Assembly: GCA_022795735.1 (NCBI GenBank)
Contig: JAAWHG010000027.1
Location: 1 to 35,194 of the forward strand
DNA length: 35,194 bases
From: Oscillospiraceae bacterium
GTDB lineage: Bacteria > Bacillota > Clostridia > Oscillospirales > Oscillospiraceae
Direction of reading: 5' to 3'
Made by a program: the position numbers and the translations under genes. The notes beneath the pieces were generated by a model. The model was given only the letters and a program-made list of their open reading frames with translations, made no database searches and was not told the DNA's origin. This document shows positions 1-7,391 of this stretch, in pieces (within the stretch, counting starts at the first letter, position 1; every line of letters starts with the position of its first letter).

Positions 1-39
1 TATCTTTAGTTCTGCTGTGTATTTTGTCCTCGACATACA

Positions 40-95
40 ATGATCCCCCTAAAGTAGACTTTTGGTTTTTCCTTGGTCTACTTTAGGAGGATCAT
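40..95. repeat. Near-perfect 20-bp inverted repeat with 16-bp spacer
   Basis: The arms at 40-59 and 76-95 are reverse complements apart from one position and enclose a T-rich 16-base spacer. It lies beyond the 3' end of the BMC operon. Neither strand has a T-run after the hairpin, so a standard intrinsic terminator is unlikely. The outer ends begin TGATCC, and the long arms with a very short core look more like abutted insertion-sequence ends or a tiny non-autonomous element. I see no target-site duplication and no transposase. Bases 1-142 otherwise hold nothing I can call. Confidence 0.6.
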
Positions 96-142
96 ATCAG
101 TGTGAGGGATGGGGGCCTTATACATACCTTCGCTTTGGGCTG

Positions 143-1024
143 TCAATCCGCCAGCTCGCTCGCCAGCGGAATAGACGGAGCCGCGCCCTTTCTGGAAACT
201 GCGATGGAAGCTGCCCGCGTCGCGCGGCGCAGAGTTTCTTCCACGCCCCGTCCGGTCGACCATCCCTCCAGGAAGTAGCCGGTAAAGGTGTCCCCGGCTG
301 CAGTCGTATCCACGGCCGTGACCGGAATGGCGGGCTGGAAATGGCGCACTCCGTTTCCACTGTACCACGCGCCGTCCGCGCCAAGCGTGAGGACCACCTC
401 GGCGTTTGGATAGTGTGCGCCGAACCAATCCAGTATTTTTTCCGGTTCGCGTGCCAGACATCCGCTGATCTGCGCGCCCTCGATCTCATTCACCAAAAAC
501 AGGGAGACTTTGTCAAGATCGCAGGCCATGACCGCCTGATCGAAAGGTGACGGATTTAAAACAATCCGGATTCCTCTTGCATGGGCCCGGTCAATAATTT
601 CGTCCAGACGGTTGACCTCGTTTTGCAGCAGCAGAAAGTCCTCCGGTCCAAACTGCGACAAAACATCGCCAATCAGGTCCGATGTGAGCTGACGGTTCGT
701 ACCACCGTACAAAAGGATGCAATTCTGCCCCTTTTCATCGACCTGAATCACTGTATGGCCGGGCAGCGCGTCCACTGGCCGGATGAAAGACACATCTACG
801 CCGTTTTCCCGAAGCGTTTCCAGCAGCAGTTCACCGCCCGTACCGGACAGCCCGGCGTGGAAGACCGGCAATCCGGCCTTCGCCGCCGCCACCGACTGAT
901 TCAGACCCTTGCCGCCAGCAAAGGTCTCCCGTCCTGTGGACGAGATGGTTTCACCAGGCGCAAGAATGTGGGAGACGGAATAGACATAGTCCAGATTCAT
1001 AGAGCCTAAGCACAGCACTCTCAT
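143..1024 (-). CDS. PfkB-family sugar kinase, ribokinase-like
   Basis: A 293-residue PfkB carbohydrate kinase. The substrate-side glycine motif GGKG is at residues 37-40. The C-terminal anion-hole/catalytic motif DTTAAGDTF is at about 239-247, with catalytic Asp245, and matches ribokinase (DTTAAGDTF) better than fructokinases. It should transfer the ATP gamma-phosphate to a sugar hydroxyl, usually the terminal carbon of a pentose. The start is the ATG at 1024, just after the DhaL stop at 1032. The long upstream in-frame extension overlaps DhaL and is not used. It is the last gene of the BMC operon, after the FucU mutarotase and DhaKL. Whether it phosphorylates ribose, a deoxypentose or another product of the pathway cannot be told from sequence. 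Confidence 0.88.
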   Translation of the reverse strand: MRVLCLGSMNLDYVYSVSHILAPGETISSTGRETFAGGKGLNQSVAAAKAGLPVFHAGLSGTGGELLLETLRENGVDVSFIRPVDALPGHTVIQVDEKGQNCILLYGGTNRQLTSDLIGDVLSQFGPEDFLLLQNEVNRLDEIIDRAHARGIRIVLNPSPFDQAVMACDLDKVSLFLVNEIEGAQISGCLAREPEKILDWFGAHYPNAEVVLTLGADGAWYSGNGVRHFQPAIPVTAVDTTAAGDTFTGYFLEGWSTGRGVEETLRRATRAASIAVSRKGAAPSIPLASELAD

Positions 1025-1031
1025 GTCATTC

Positions 1032-1676
1032 TCAGCTCCCCTGAATAAAACTGTTGAAAGCCTGGAGCAGATACCAGCCGGCGCAGGCGCCCTGGTCAAT
1101 CTTGCCAACAGCAGCCGCCTTATGTACCGCCGCCTTGCCGTAGACCGGCTCCATCTCCCGGGTGGCCTCCACCCCATCCTTCGCGGCCTGTTCCGCTGCG
1201 GCGGCCACCTTGGGCAGCGACGCGCCGGGGTTTTCTGCCAGCAGACTGGCGGCGCGCTCCGCCGCAGGGTGAATGGCGTCGAGCACCGTGCGCTCCCCCG
1301 GCTTGCACTTGCCGCGTTTGACAATGCCCGCCGCGAAGCCTTCGAGAAAGTCCGCGTACTCCTTGGAACCGATGGACTCTGCGTCGCCGACGGCCTTGCC
1401 GCCGGTCATCAAGCCGCTGCTCATCAAAAAGCCCATGGTGGACGGAATAACCGAAGAGAGCTTCATACCGGCCTTCATAATGGCCTTCCCGACCGGCTCT
1501 CCGGTCAAATCCCGCGCGACCTCGGGCAGAGAGCCAAAACCCTTCTCCATGGTCAGTCCGAGATCACCGTCACCCAGCTCGGCGTCCATTTCGCCCAGCT
1601 CTCCGGCATGGGCCGCCATCTGATCCGCCGCCGCCTGAAACAGGCCAGGCAGTTCTTTTGCTGTTATCCTCTCCAT
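1032..1676 (-). CDS. dhaL: DhaL-like subunit of a dihydroxyacetone-type kinase
   Basis: A 214-residue DhaL domain (Dak phosphatase/nucleotide-binding fold). Near the N-terminus the Mg-nucleotide binding motif reads DAELGDGDLG, giving three conserved Asp (31, 36, 38). The usual His/Asn after the last Asp is replaced by Leu. DhaL holds the nucleotide and passes phosphate to the ketose bound on DhaK, encoded immediately upstream with a 3-base gap. No DhaM phosphotransfer subunit is present in the window, so the pair probably uses ATP directly, as do the DhaKL-type kinases that act on tetruloses in other bacteria (inference). Its place at the end of a BMC operon suggests a role on a keto-sugar or triose of that pathway. 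Confidence 0.88.
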   Translation of the reverse strand: MERITAKELPGLFQAAADQMAAHAGELGEMDAELGDGDLGLTMEKGFGSLPEVARDLTGEPVGKAIMKAGMKLSSVIPSTMGFLMSSGLMTGGKAVGDAESIGSKEYADFLEGFAAGIVKRGKCKPGERTVLDAIHPAAERAASLLAENPGASLPKVAAAAEQAAKDGVEATREMEPVYGKAAVHKAAAVGKIDQGACAGWYLLQAFNSFIQGS

Positions 1677-1679
1677 GGC

Positions 1680-2666
1680 CTACCTCTGGCAATAGAAGGG
1701 GGTGTTGACTGGGTAGTCAATCCAATCCTTCAGCTCGCTGTCTACCTTACACAGACTGATGGACGCGCCAGCCATCTCCATAGAGGTCGCGTACTCGCCG
1801 ACATAGGTACGGTAAATGGAAATCCCTTTCTCCTTCAGGATGGACGACACATCGTTGGATAGGATATAGAGCTCCTCAATGGAGGTAGCGCCCAGACCGT
1901 TGATGAGAACCGCGACCTCCTCCCCTGCCGCGACGGGCATATCGTCCAGCAGAGTCTTGAGGGACTCTTCCGCGATCTCCTTCGAGGTCTTGATGGGACC
2001 ATTCCAGATGCCCGGCTCGCCGTGGATACCCATCCCCATGGCCATCTCATTCTCGCCTAGGGAGAAATTGGCCTTGCCCACCTCAGGAATCACGCAGGGT
2101 GTCAGGGCGAAGCCCACCGTGCGGGTGGCTTCCTTGGCCTTCTGGGCGGCGGCATGCACCGCGTCCAAGTCTCCCATCTGGGCGGCCTTTGCGCCGGCGG
2201 CCTTGTACATGAAGAAAATGCCGGCCACGCCGCGCCGGATTTCAGGCGCGCCTGAATTGACATCGTCCGCACCCACGATGGACTGGGTCTTGATGTCATC
2301 CATTTCGCACATTTCGGCGGCCATGTCGAAGGTCATGATGTCGCCGGTATAGTTGCCATAGAGGTACAGTACGCCGGCCCCGGCGTCCACTTCCTTGGAA
2401 ATCTCGTAGACCTGTTCCGGCGACGGGGACTGGAACACACTCCCAACGCCGCACCCGTCCAACAGGCCCTCACCCACATAACCCAGGAAAAGCGGAAGGT
2501 GGCCCGTTCCGCCGCCGGTAACGATGGCAACCTTGCCCGGGACCTTTTTGGCTGTGCAGTAGCAACGCAGGTCGTTGTTGACATACTTCACTTCCGGATG
2601 GGCCGCGTAGATGCCGCGCAGCATATCGTCTGTATAATTCTCGGGCGCGTTGATGATTTTTTTCAT
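1680..2666 (-). CDS. dhaK: DhaK-like substrate-binding subunit of a dihydroxyacetone-type kinase
   Basis: A 328-residue DhaK family protein. The residues that hold dihydroxyacetone in the E. coli enzyme are visible at the same numbers: His56 in GGGTGH, Asp109 in NYTGD, and the covalent-substrate His (His215) in GIHGEPG. Thus it can form the hemiaminal with a keto-substrate. The residue after His56 is Leu where the E. coli enzyme has Glu, which may mark a different substrate. A strong SD (GGAGG, 8-base spacing) precedes the ATG. It sits between the FucU-like mutarotase and DhaL. The substrate could be dihydroxyacetone or another short ketose. The family call is firm but the substrate is open. 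Confidence 0.9.
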   Translation of the reverse strand: MKKIINAPENYTDDMLRGIYAAHPEVKYVNNDLRCYCTAKKVPGKVAIVTGGGTGHLPLFLGYVGEGLLDGCGVGSVFQSPSPEQVYEISKEVDAGAGVLYLYGNYTGDIMTFDMAAEMCEMDDIKTQSIVGADDVNSGAPEIRRGVAGIFFMYKAAGAKAAQMGDLDAVHAAAQKAKEATRTVGFALTPCVIPEVGKANFSLGENEMAMGMGIHGEPGIWNGPIKTSKEIAEESLKTLLDDMPVAAGEEVAVLINGLGATSIEELYILSNDVSSILKEKGISIYRTYVGEYATSMEMAGASISLCKVDSELKDWIDYPVNTPFYCQR

Positions 2667-2685
2667 GCAATCTGCCTCCTAACAG

Positions 2686-3129
2686 TTATAAGCAGCCTTT
2701 CTGGATGATGATACAGGCGTAAAAGGCGTGTTCGGTCGTGGAAACCACGGCGTAGGCGTTTTTGGCGGCCTCGTAGAAAGCGAAGCGGCCCAGGAAATCC
2801 ACGCAGTCCCCGCCTCGGGGGTCGTGCTTTGCTACAATATCCTGAAACTGCTCCCACACTGGGCATTCCAGGTCCTTGTGCATTTCCATCTTGTCCATGA
2901 TGATGACCGGCTTCTCAACGAAGTCGTCCAGGGGAAAGAGGGACAGAATCGCGTCGAGCAGCTCGGGGGCGCTCTGCCCGTCGCAACGGATATTCCTGTG
3001 TCCCTTGGCTTCCGCGACAGCCGCTGCGGGAAAATTGGCGTCGCCAATGACCAGGGTGTCGCCGTGGCCCATTTCGTGCAGAATTTTCAAAAGGTCCGGA
3101 CTGATGCAGTCGGGGATTCCTCTCAGCAT
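2686..3129 (-). CDS. FucU/RbsD-family sugar mutarotase, FucU-like
   Basis: A 147-residue protein that follows L-fucose mutarotase along its length. It has the N-terminal ISPDLLKILHEMGHGD block with His22, a DANFP motif (Asp30), and RFAFYE with Tyr119, the residues used to open and close the sugar ring. FucU enzymes interconvert anomers of fucose or ribose, and RbsD relatives convert ribopyranose and ribofuranose. It ends 19 bases before DhaK and starts 14 bases after the third vertex gene. In this operon it would supply the ring form or anomer needed by the sugar kinase (inference). No fucose isomerase or fuculokinase is present, so a simple fucose pathway is unlikely. Confidence 0.87.
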   Translation of the reverse strand: MLRGIPDCISPDLLKILHEMGHGDTLVIGDANFPAAAVAEAKGHRNIRCDGQSAPELLDAILSLFPLDDFVEKPVIIMDKMEMHKDLECPVWEQFQDIVAKHDPRGGDCVDFLGRFAFYEAAKNAYAVVSTTEHAFYACIIIQKGCL

Positions 3130-3143
3130 AGGCTCGCTCCTTT

Positions 3144-3455
3144 CTATGACCCGCCCGCGCCGTGGCGGGTTACCGTTTTCTTACCGCCGCAGGTATAGCT
3201 TTCCACAATGGCGCAGCAGATGCGGTCGGTCATCACATTGTTGTCGCCGTGGAGCATATTGCCCGCGCCGCCGTCGGTGTCCACCACCACGATGTCGCCC
3301 ACGCCGGCGTCCACACAGTCGGTGGCGATCTCCCGCCCGTCCTCCGGCTCCATGGTCATGGGATTTAGATACTCCACCAACAGCAGCTTGTATGGCCGCA
3401 GCGCCTCGTCCTTGACCGTGGAGACCAGATTGCCCACAACACGCGCGATTCGCAT
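3144..3455 (-). CDS. BMC vertex protein (EutN/CcmL family, pentamer)
   Basis: A 103-residue EutN/CcmL (BMC-P) protein starting MRIARVVGNLVSTVK, the typical first strand of the fold. Pentamers of this family cap the twelve vertices of the shell. It is somewhat longer than the 88-residue copy just upstream. The insertion-bearing middle (PMTMEPEDG) and the acidic VVDTDGGAGNM segment are normal for larger BMC-P proteins. The start at 3455 is chosen because AAGGAGG lies 8 bases upstream, and the longer in-frame ORF overlaps the neighbouring gene. It is one of three BMC-P genes in the locus. Confidence 0.92.
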   Translation of the reverse strand: MRIARVVGNLVSTVKDEALRPYKLLLVEYLNPMTMEPEDGREIATDCVDAGVGDIVVVDTDGGAGNMLHGDNNVMTDRICCAIVESYTCGGKKTVTRHGAGGS

Positions 3456-3474
3456 GGTTTCGCCCTCCTTCCGG

Positions 3475-3741
3475 CTACAGCTCCTCGTTATAGGTGTCGA
3501 TGAAACCGACCACCGCCATATCGAAGGGTCCCGGATTCTCACGAAAAATCCGGGACGCCTCCTTTTTCGGAATCAGATAGACGTAGTCGCCCAGACCGGC
3601 CTGACGGGTGTGGTCTGCCGCCACCACCATCTCGCCCTCCGTGCCGTTTTTCAGCAGGCGGACGGTCAGCAGCGGGACCCCCTCCATCGAGGCGTCCTTG
3701 ACCGTGGCAACAACGCTGCCTGTAATTTTTCCGGTTATCAT
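3475..3741 (-). CDS. BMC vertex protein (EutN/CcmL family, pentamer)
   Basis: An 88-residue BMC-P protein beginning [15 protein letters not shown] with the conserved GDYVYL strand near residue 52. The length is standard for CcmL/EutN. Its ATG overlaps the stop of the hexameric shell gene by four bases (ATGA at 3738-3741), so the two are translationally coupled. It would close shell vertices. It differs clearly from the other two BMC-P copies, so the three are not a recent duplication. Confidence 0.93.
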   Translation of the reverse strand: MITGKITGSVVATVKDASMEGVPLLTVRLLKNGTEGEMVVAADHTRQAGLGDYVYLIPKKEASRIFRENPGPFDMAVVGFIDTYNEEL

Positions 3742-4037
3742 TTCCCGTCCTGGGACTCCGTCTTATCCAGCGAGGGAAGGATGTACTCCACGTCGGAATG
3801 GGGACGGGGGATGACGTGTACGCCGTAGACCTCGCCCACGCGCTTGGCTGCCGCCGCACCGGCGTCAACCGCCGCCTTGACCGCGCCCACATCGCCGCGG
3901 ACCATGACGGTCACCAGACCGCTGCCAATTTGGACCTTGCCGATCAGAGAGACATTCGCCGCCTTGACCATGGCGTCCGCCGCCTCGATTGCGCCAATCA
4001 AACCTCTGGTTTCCACCATTCCAAGAGCTTCTTTCAT
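3738..4037 (-). CDS. BMC hexameric shell protein (BMC-H), PduA-like
   Basis: A 99-residue single-domain BMC protein. The start [12 protein letters not shown] is typical, and the central pore loop reads QIGSGLVTV with GSG at residues 38-40, as in PduA, whose polar pore passes small diols and excludes aldehydes. A short charged C-terminal tail follows the core. The start at 4037 is preferred because GGAGG is 8 bases upstream, whereas the in-frame ATG at 4043 is only 2 bases from it. This is the only BMC-H gene in the window, so it probably makes the facets with the trimeric protein upstream. An AT-rich stretch with a promoter-like sequence lies directly before it. Confidence 0.95.
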   Translation of the reverse strand: MKEALGMVETRGLIGAIEAADAMVKAANVSLIGKVQIGSGLVTVMVRGDVGAVKAAVDAGAAAAKRVGEVYGVHVIPRPHSDVEYILPSLDKTESQDGK

Positions 4038-4045
4038 TGTCATTT

Positions 4046-4089
4046 CCTCCATTTTAAAATATCTTATATTTTAATAAATCAGTGTTCAA
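4046..4089 (-). promoter_or_regulatory. Candidate internal promoter and AT-rich dyads before the BMC-H gene
   Basis: Read on the minus strand, TTGAAC (4084-4089) and TAAGAT (4061-4066) are 17 bases apart, each 4/6 to consensus. They are followed by the GGAGG ribosome site of the BMC-H gene. A perfect 9-bp AT inverted repeat (4054-4062/4066-4074) overlaps the -10 region. A TTCAAT-T-ATTGAA dyad (4085-4097) overlaps the -35 and the stop of the BMC-T gene. This AT-rich island stands out within a GC-rich operon. It could raise shell-protein output or act as an RNA processing hairpin. Confidence 0.45.
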
Positions 4090-4635
4090 TTATTGAATGG
4101 TCCGCAGCAAATCCGGATGCGGAGACGGGATGACCACGCTCTGGCCCATTAGACCTTGCGTCTCCTCCAACCCCTCAGCCGCCTCGACGGCAGCCTTGAC
4201 GGCGGCCACCTCGCCGGTGAGCAGCACAAAGGATTTTCCGCCCAGGCCACGACCCAGCCGCACCTCCAAGAGACGGATATCGGCGGCCTTGACGGCGGCG
4301 TCCGCCGCGTAGATGGCGGCGCAGAGCGAGTAGGTCTCCATCACTCCCACCGCAGCCAGATGTTCCGTCCCGGTGCAGGCCATAATGGCGGGTGCGACAT
4401 CCTCATGCACATTCGCGATGACAAGATGGTCCACCAGCGTACCCCCGGCGGCCTCTCTTCCCGCTTCTACCGCGGCGCGGACCGCCGCCACTTCACCTGA
4501 AACGACGGCAAAGTATTTTCCGGCGCACACGCAGCCGGCGGAAACCATCTCCACTTCCGCAGCCTTCAGCATGGCGTCGCACACCAGAAAGCCCGTGGGG
4601 ATACTCATGACCTCATTCATTCCAATTGCGCCCAT
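4090..4635 (-). CDS. pduT: BMC trimeric shell protein (BMC-T), PduT-like with conserved Fe-S ligand Cys
   Basis: A 181-residue protein with two tandem BMC domains (about 1-90 and 91-175), the layout of PduT trimers. The segment GCVCAGK puts Cys37 at the place of PduT Cys38, which binds a [4Fe-4S] cluster at the trimer pore, and the domain ends in IPSPHPD as in PduT. Such a cluster can carry electrons across the shell. The gene follows the PduS-like gene by 4 bases, the same partnership as PduS/PduT in propanediol microcompartments. SD AAGGAAG precedes the ATG. The cluster itself is inferred from one aligned Cys. Confidence 0.9.
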   Translation of the reverse strand: MGAIGMNEVMSIPTGFLVCDAMLKAAEVEMVSAGCVCAGKYFAVVSGEVAAVRAAVEAGREAAGGTLVDHLVIANVHEDVAPAIMACTGTEHLAAVGVMETYSLCAAIYAADAAVKAADIRLLEVRLGRGLGGKSFVLLTGEVAAVKAAVEAAEGLEETQGLMGQSVVIPSPHPDLLRTIQ

Positions 4636-4639
4636 GCCG

Positions 4640-5938
4640 TCACTTCCTTATCTCAATCAATTGTTCGCTCACCCGGGTCACGCAGCCAGCGATGGAGGCG
4701 TGAATATTAGCCCCCAGGCCATTCGATCCGGCAATTTTCTGCCCCAGCGAAACCATCTCCCCTTCCGAGACGGACGAAATGCAGGGCGCGCCCACGTGCA
4801 TCTTGAGGGGAATCCGGACCTCGTCCGCTTCCACCGTACCGGCATAGGGCGCTTCGGCGTCAAAGCGCGCCAGATCAAGCCGTCCGAGCAGACGTTCCGT
4901 GGGCAGGCGTTTGACGTCAAAGCCCTGGGGCGCGTACCGCACCTCTTTGAGAGGCTTGCAGCCAGCTTCGGCCAGCTTCCCTTTGTAGAGCTGCATCATC
5001 TTCGACGGATGCAGGCCAAAGTTGCAGGCGAAGTAGGTGCACATCCCACAGTCGCAGCATGAGAAGACGCCGTTGCCGTCCGTCCCGGCCAGCCCCGTGT
5101 TTCCTGCGGCCAGGGCCCGCATGATCTTGTGAGGCTGGACGTTGAGACCCATCGCGTTCCGGGGACAGAGCTGGGTGCACATGGAACACTGACAGCACGC
5201 CGCCCGCGCCTGACGCAATTCCCACTGGGGGTCGTTTCGTTTGTAAGCGAGCAGCCGGTGGTCTCTGGGGATCGCCAGCAGACCGCCGCTGGTTTTGGTG
5301 ACGCTTTCGCCGGAGAGGTCTTCCACAACGCGCCCCATCAACGGGCCGCCGATGATAAAGACGCAGTCCCCCGTCGTCCCTCCCGCCAAAGGCAGAAGCC
5401 GCTCCATCGAAAGCCCAACCGGAGCCAGCGCCGTCACGGGCTTCGCCACCGCGCCGCCAACCGTCACGAGCCGGTGGGTCACAGGCTTTCCCTGAAGCGC
5501 CCGGTATACGTTGAACACCGTCGCCGCGTTGGACACCACGCAGCCCACATCCAGCGGAAGCCCGCCCGTCGGCACTACGCGGCCCGTGATGACGTGGATT
5601 AAATTCTGCTCATCCCCCGCGGGATAAACCGACGGGGAGAGAAAGACCTCTACCCCGCTCCCCGCCGCGGCGCTTTGCAGCGTGGAAACCATATCCGCGT
5701 TGTGCGCTTTGACCGCAATCACGGTTCGGGACGCCCTGAGCTGAACGGCGATTTGCCGCGCCGCCGCCACAAGCTCGGACGCATGGCGTTCCACCAGGCA
5801 GCGGTCAACCCGAAGCAGCGGCTCGCACTCAATAGCGTTGACGATGAACACCTCGGCCTCGGCTTGATATTTCACATGGGTGGGAAACCCCGCGCCGCCG
5901 GCCCCCACCACGCCGGCCTCCTGTATCCTGCTCAGCAT
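4640..5938 (-). CDS. pduS: PduS/RnfC-like flavin and iron-sulfur oxidoreductase of the BMC
   Basis: A 432-residue protein starting MLSRIQEAGVVGAGGAGFPTH, the RnfC-type glycine-rich NADH/FMN region, followed by an SLBB-like segment and two ferredoxin-type clusters. The cluster ligands are Cys248-251-254-258 and Cys294-297-300-305. In Pdu systems PduS is a cobalamin reductase that partners PduT. Here no B12 enzyme or adenosyltransferase is encoded, so oxidising lumenal NADH and exporting electrons through the BMC-T cluster is more likely (inference). The ATG at 5938 is chosen because it begins at the conserved region just after the dehydrogenase stop (5943). An in-frame ATG at 5974 would overlap that gene. 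Confidence 0.88.
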   Translation of the reverse strand: MLSRIQEAGVVGAGGAGFPTHVKYQAEAEVFIVNAIECEPLLRVDRCLVERHASELVAAARQIAVQLRASRTVIAVKAHNADMVSTLQSAAAGSGVEVFLSPSVYPAGDEQNLIHVITGRVVPTGGLPLDVGCVVSNAATVFNVYRALQGKPVTHRLVTVGGAVAKPVTALAPVGLSMERLLPLAGGTTGDCVFIIGGPLMGRVVEDLSGESVTKTSGGLLAIPRDHRLLAYKRNDPQWELRQARAACCQCSMCTQLCPRNAMGLNVQPHKIMRALAAGNTGLAGTDGNGVFSCCDCGMCTYFACNFGLHPSKMMQLYKGKLAEAGCKPLKEVRYAPQGFDVKRLPTERLLGRLDLARFDAEAPYAGTVEADEVRIPLKMHVGAPCISSVSEGEMVSLGQKIAGSNGLGANIHASIAGCVTRVSEQLIEIRK

Positions 5939-5942
5939 ACTA

Positions 5943-7382
5943 CTATATAATCCTGAAGTCATCATGCAGGACACAGCGGCGGGCTCTGGTAAAGCTTCTG
6001 GCGGAGGTCAAGCCCTCGCCGGTGGGCGTCGCGATGGTCAGCGTCGCGTGGCCCTCGGCCTCCAAACCCAGACCGGAATAGCTGGGCGCGTTTTTGACGA
6101 AGATGGTCGTATTCAGCGCCCGGGCCGCCTTTGTCATGCTGCGGACGTTGGTTGAGTGCATAATACCGGAGTGCCAGCATCCCTGCTCCGCCCGGACAGC
6201 CTCCCGAATGGCCGCGTCCACGTCGGGCACCCGGACGCAGGCCAGAACCGGCATCAGCATTTCAGTCCGGACAAAGGGATGGTCCGCGTTGGTCTCGCAG
6301 ATAATCAGGCGGGGCTTACCCGTGTAGGATACACCGCTCTCTTCCAAAATGAAGGTGGCGTCGTGTCCCACAAACTTGCGGCTCGGGGTATACTTCCCGT
6401 TCTTCTCCACCAGCACGGTTTTGAGCACCTTATCAATCTCCCCGCCTCGGATGAGAAACGCGCCGTTCTGCTGCATTTCGTCCAGAAAACGGTCGAAAAC
6501 CTGATTGACGCAGAAGACCTCTTTCTCCGCGACGCAGAGGATGTTGTTTTCGTAACTGGCCCCATCCACCGTCCGCTTGGCGGCCTTGTCGAGCTCAGCG
6601 GTCTCGTCCACAATGACGGGCGGGTTGCCCGGCCCGGCACAGATGGCCTTCTTGCCGCTGTTCATCGCCACCTTGACGATCGCCTCGCCGCCGGTGACGG
6701 CAAGCAGCCGCACCTTGGGATGCTTCATGACGGTCTGGCTGTTCTCCACGGTGGGGTCGGCGGGACAGCAGATGATCCCGGACGGCGCGCCGTGGGCCAC
6801 TAGGGCCTCGTGGAGCAGCCGGACGGTCTCCTGGGAGCTGTTCTTCGCCGCAGGATGGGGACAGAACACCACGGTATTGCCCGCCGCCAGCATACTGATT
6901 GTGTTGTTGATGACGGTGGCCGTTGGATTGGTGGACGGGACAATGGAGGCGATGACCCCGAAGGGCGCATGCTCCACCAACGTAAAGCCCTTGTCTCCGG
7001 TGTACGCCTCCGGCGTGATGTCCTCCGTTCCGGGCGTTTTGTTGGCGGCCAAGAGGTTTTTGATGATTTTGTCCTCTACATGGCCGTAACCGGTTTCGTT
7101 GTGGGCCAGCTCGGAAAGATACCGGGCGTTGTCTCTGGCCGTCTGGCGGATTACCTCAATGAGCTCCCGCCGCTTTTCCAACGTCATGGCGTTGAATTGG
7201 GTGAACGCTTCCGCTGCGGCCACCACCGCCTGCGCCGCATCGGCAAAACGCCAGCCGCCCTCGTTTCCGCCCGACGCAGCCGGTACAGACGGACCAGGCG
7301 CCGCTGCGGCTGCCTGCGGCTGGCGGTCCATCTGCTGAATGGTAAGGCGCACAATCTCTTCTACCTGTTCTTTGGAAAGCAT
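5943..7382 (-). CDS. CoA-acylating aldehyde dehydrogenase with BMC encapsulation peptide
   Basis: A 479-residue PduP/EutE-family enzyme: aldehyde + CoA + NAD+ to acyl-CoA + NADH. Catalytic Cys283 lies in ENNILCVAEKEV. The N-terminal helix LSKEQVEEIVRLTIQQM (residues 2-18) is a classic amphipathic encapsulation peptide. It is joined to the catalytic domain by an Ala/Pro/Gly-rich linker (about 20-43), so the enzyme is expected inside the shell. It lies between a vertex gene and the PduS-like gene. The substrate should be the aldehyde released by the aldolase of the same operon: acetaldehyde, methylthioacetaldehyde or glycolaldehyde. There is no alcohol dehydrogenase to recycle its NADH, unlike Pdu and Eut loci. 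Confidence 0.94.
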   Translation of the reverse strand: MLSKEQVEEIVRLTIQQMDRQPQAAAAAPGPSVPAASGGNEGGWRFADAAQAVVAAAEAFTQFNAMTLEKRRELIEVIRQTARDNARYLSELAHNETGYGHVEDKIIKNLLAANKTPGTEDITPEAYTGDKGFTLVEHAPFGVIASIVPSTNPTATVINNTISMLAAGNTVVFCPHPAAKNSSQETVRLLHEALVAHGAPSGIICCPADPTVENSQTVMKHPKVRLLAVTGGEAIVKVAMNSGKKAICAGPGNPPVIVDETAELDKAAKRTVDGASYENNILCVAEKEVFCVNQVFDRFLDEMQQNGAFLIRGGEIDKVLKTVLVEKNGKYTPSRKFVGHDATFILEESGVSYTGKPRLIICETNADHPFVRTEMLMPVLACVRVPDVDAAIREAVRAEQGCWHSGIMHSTNVRSMTKAARALNTTIFVKNAPSYSGLGLEAEGHATLTIATPTGEGLTSARSFTRARRCVLHDDFRII

Positions 7383-7391
7383 GTTGTCGCA

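Noticed and set aside
40..95. Operon terminator
   Set aside because: No T-run follows the hairpin on either strand and the loop is long; a mobile-element end is a better reading, though unproven.
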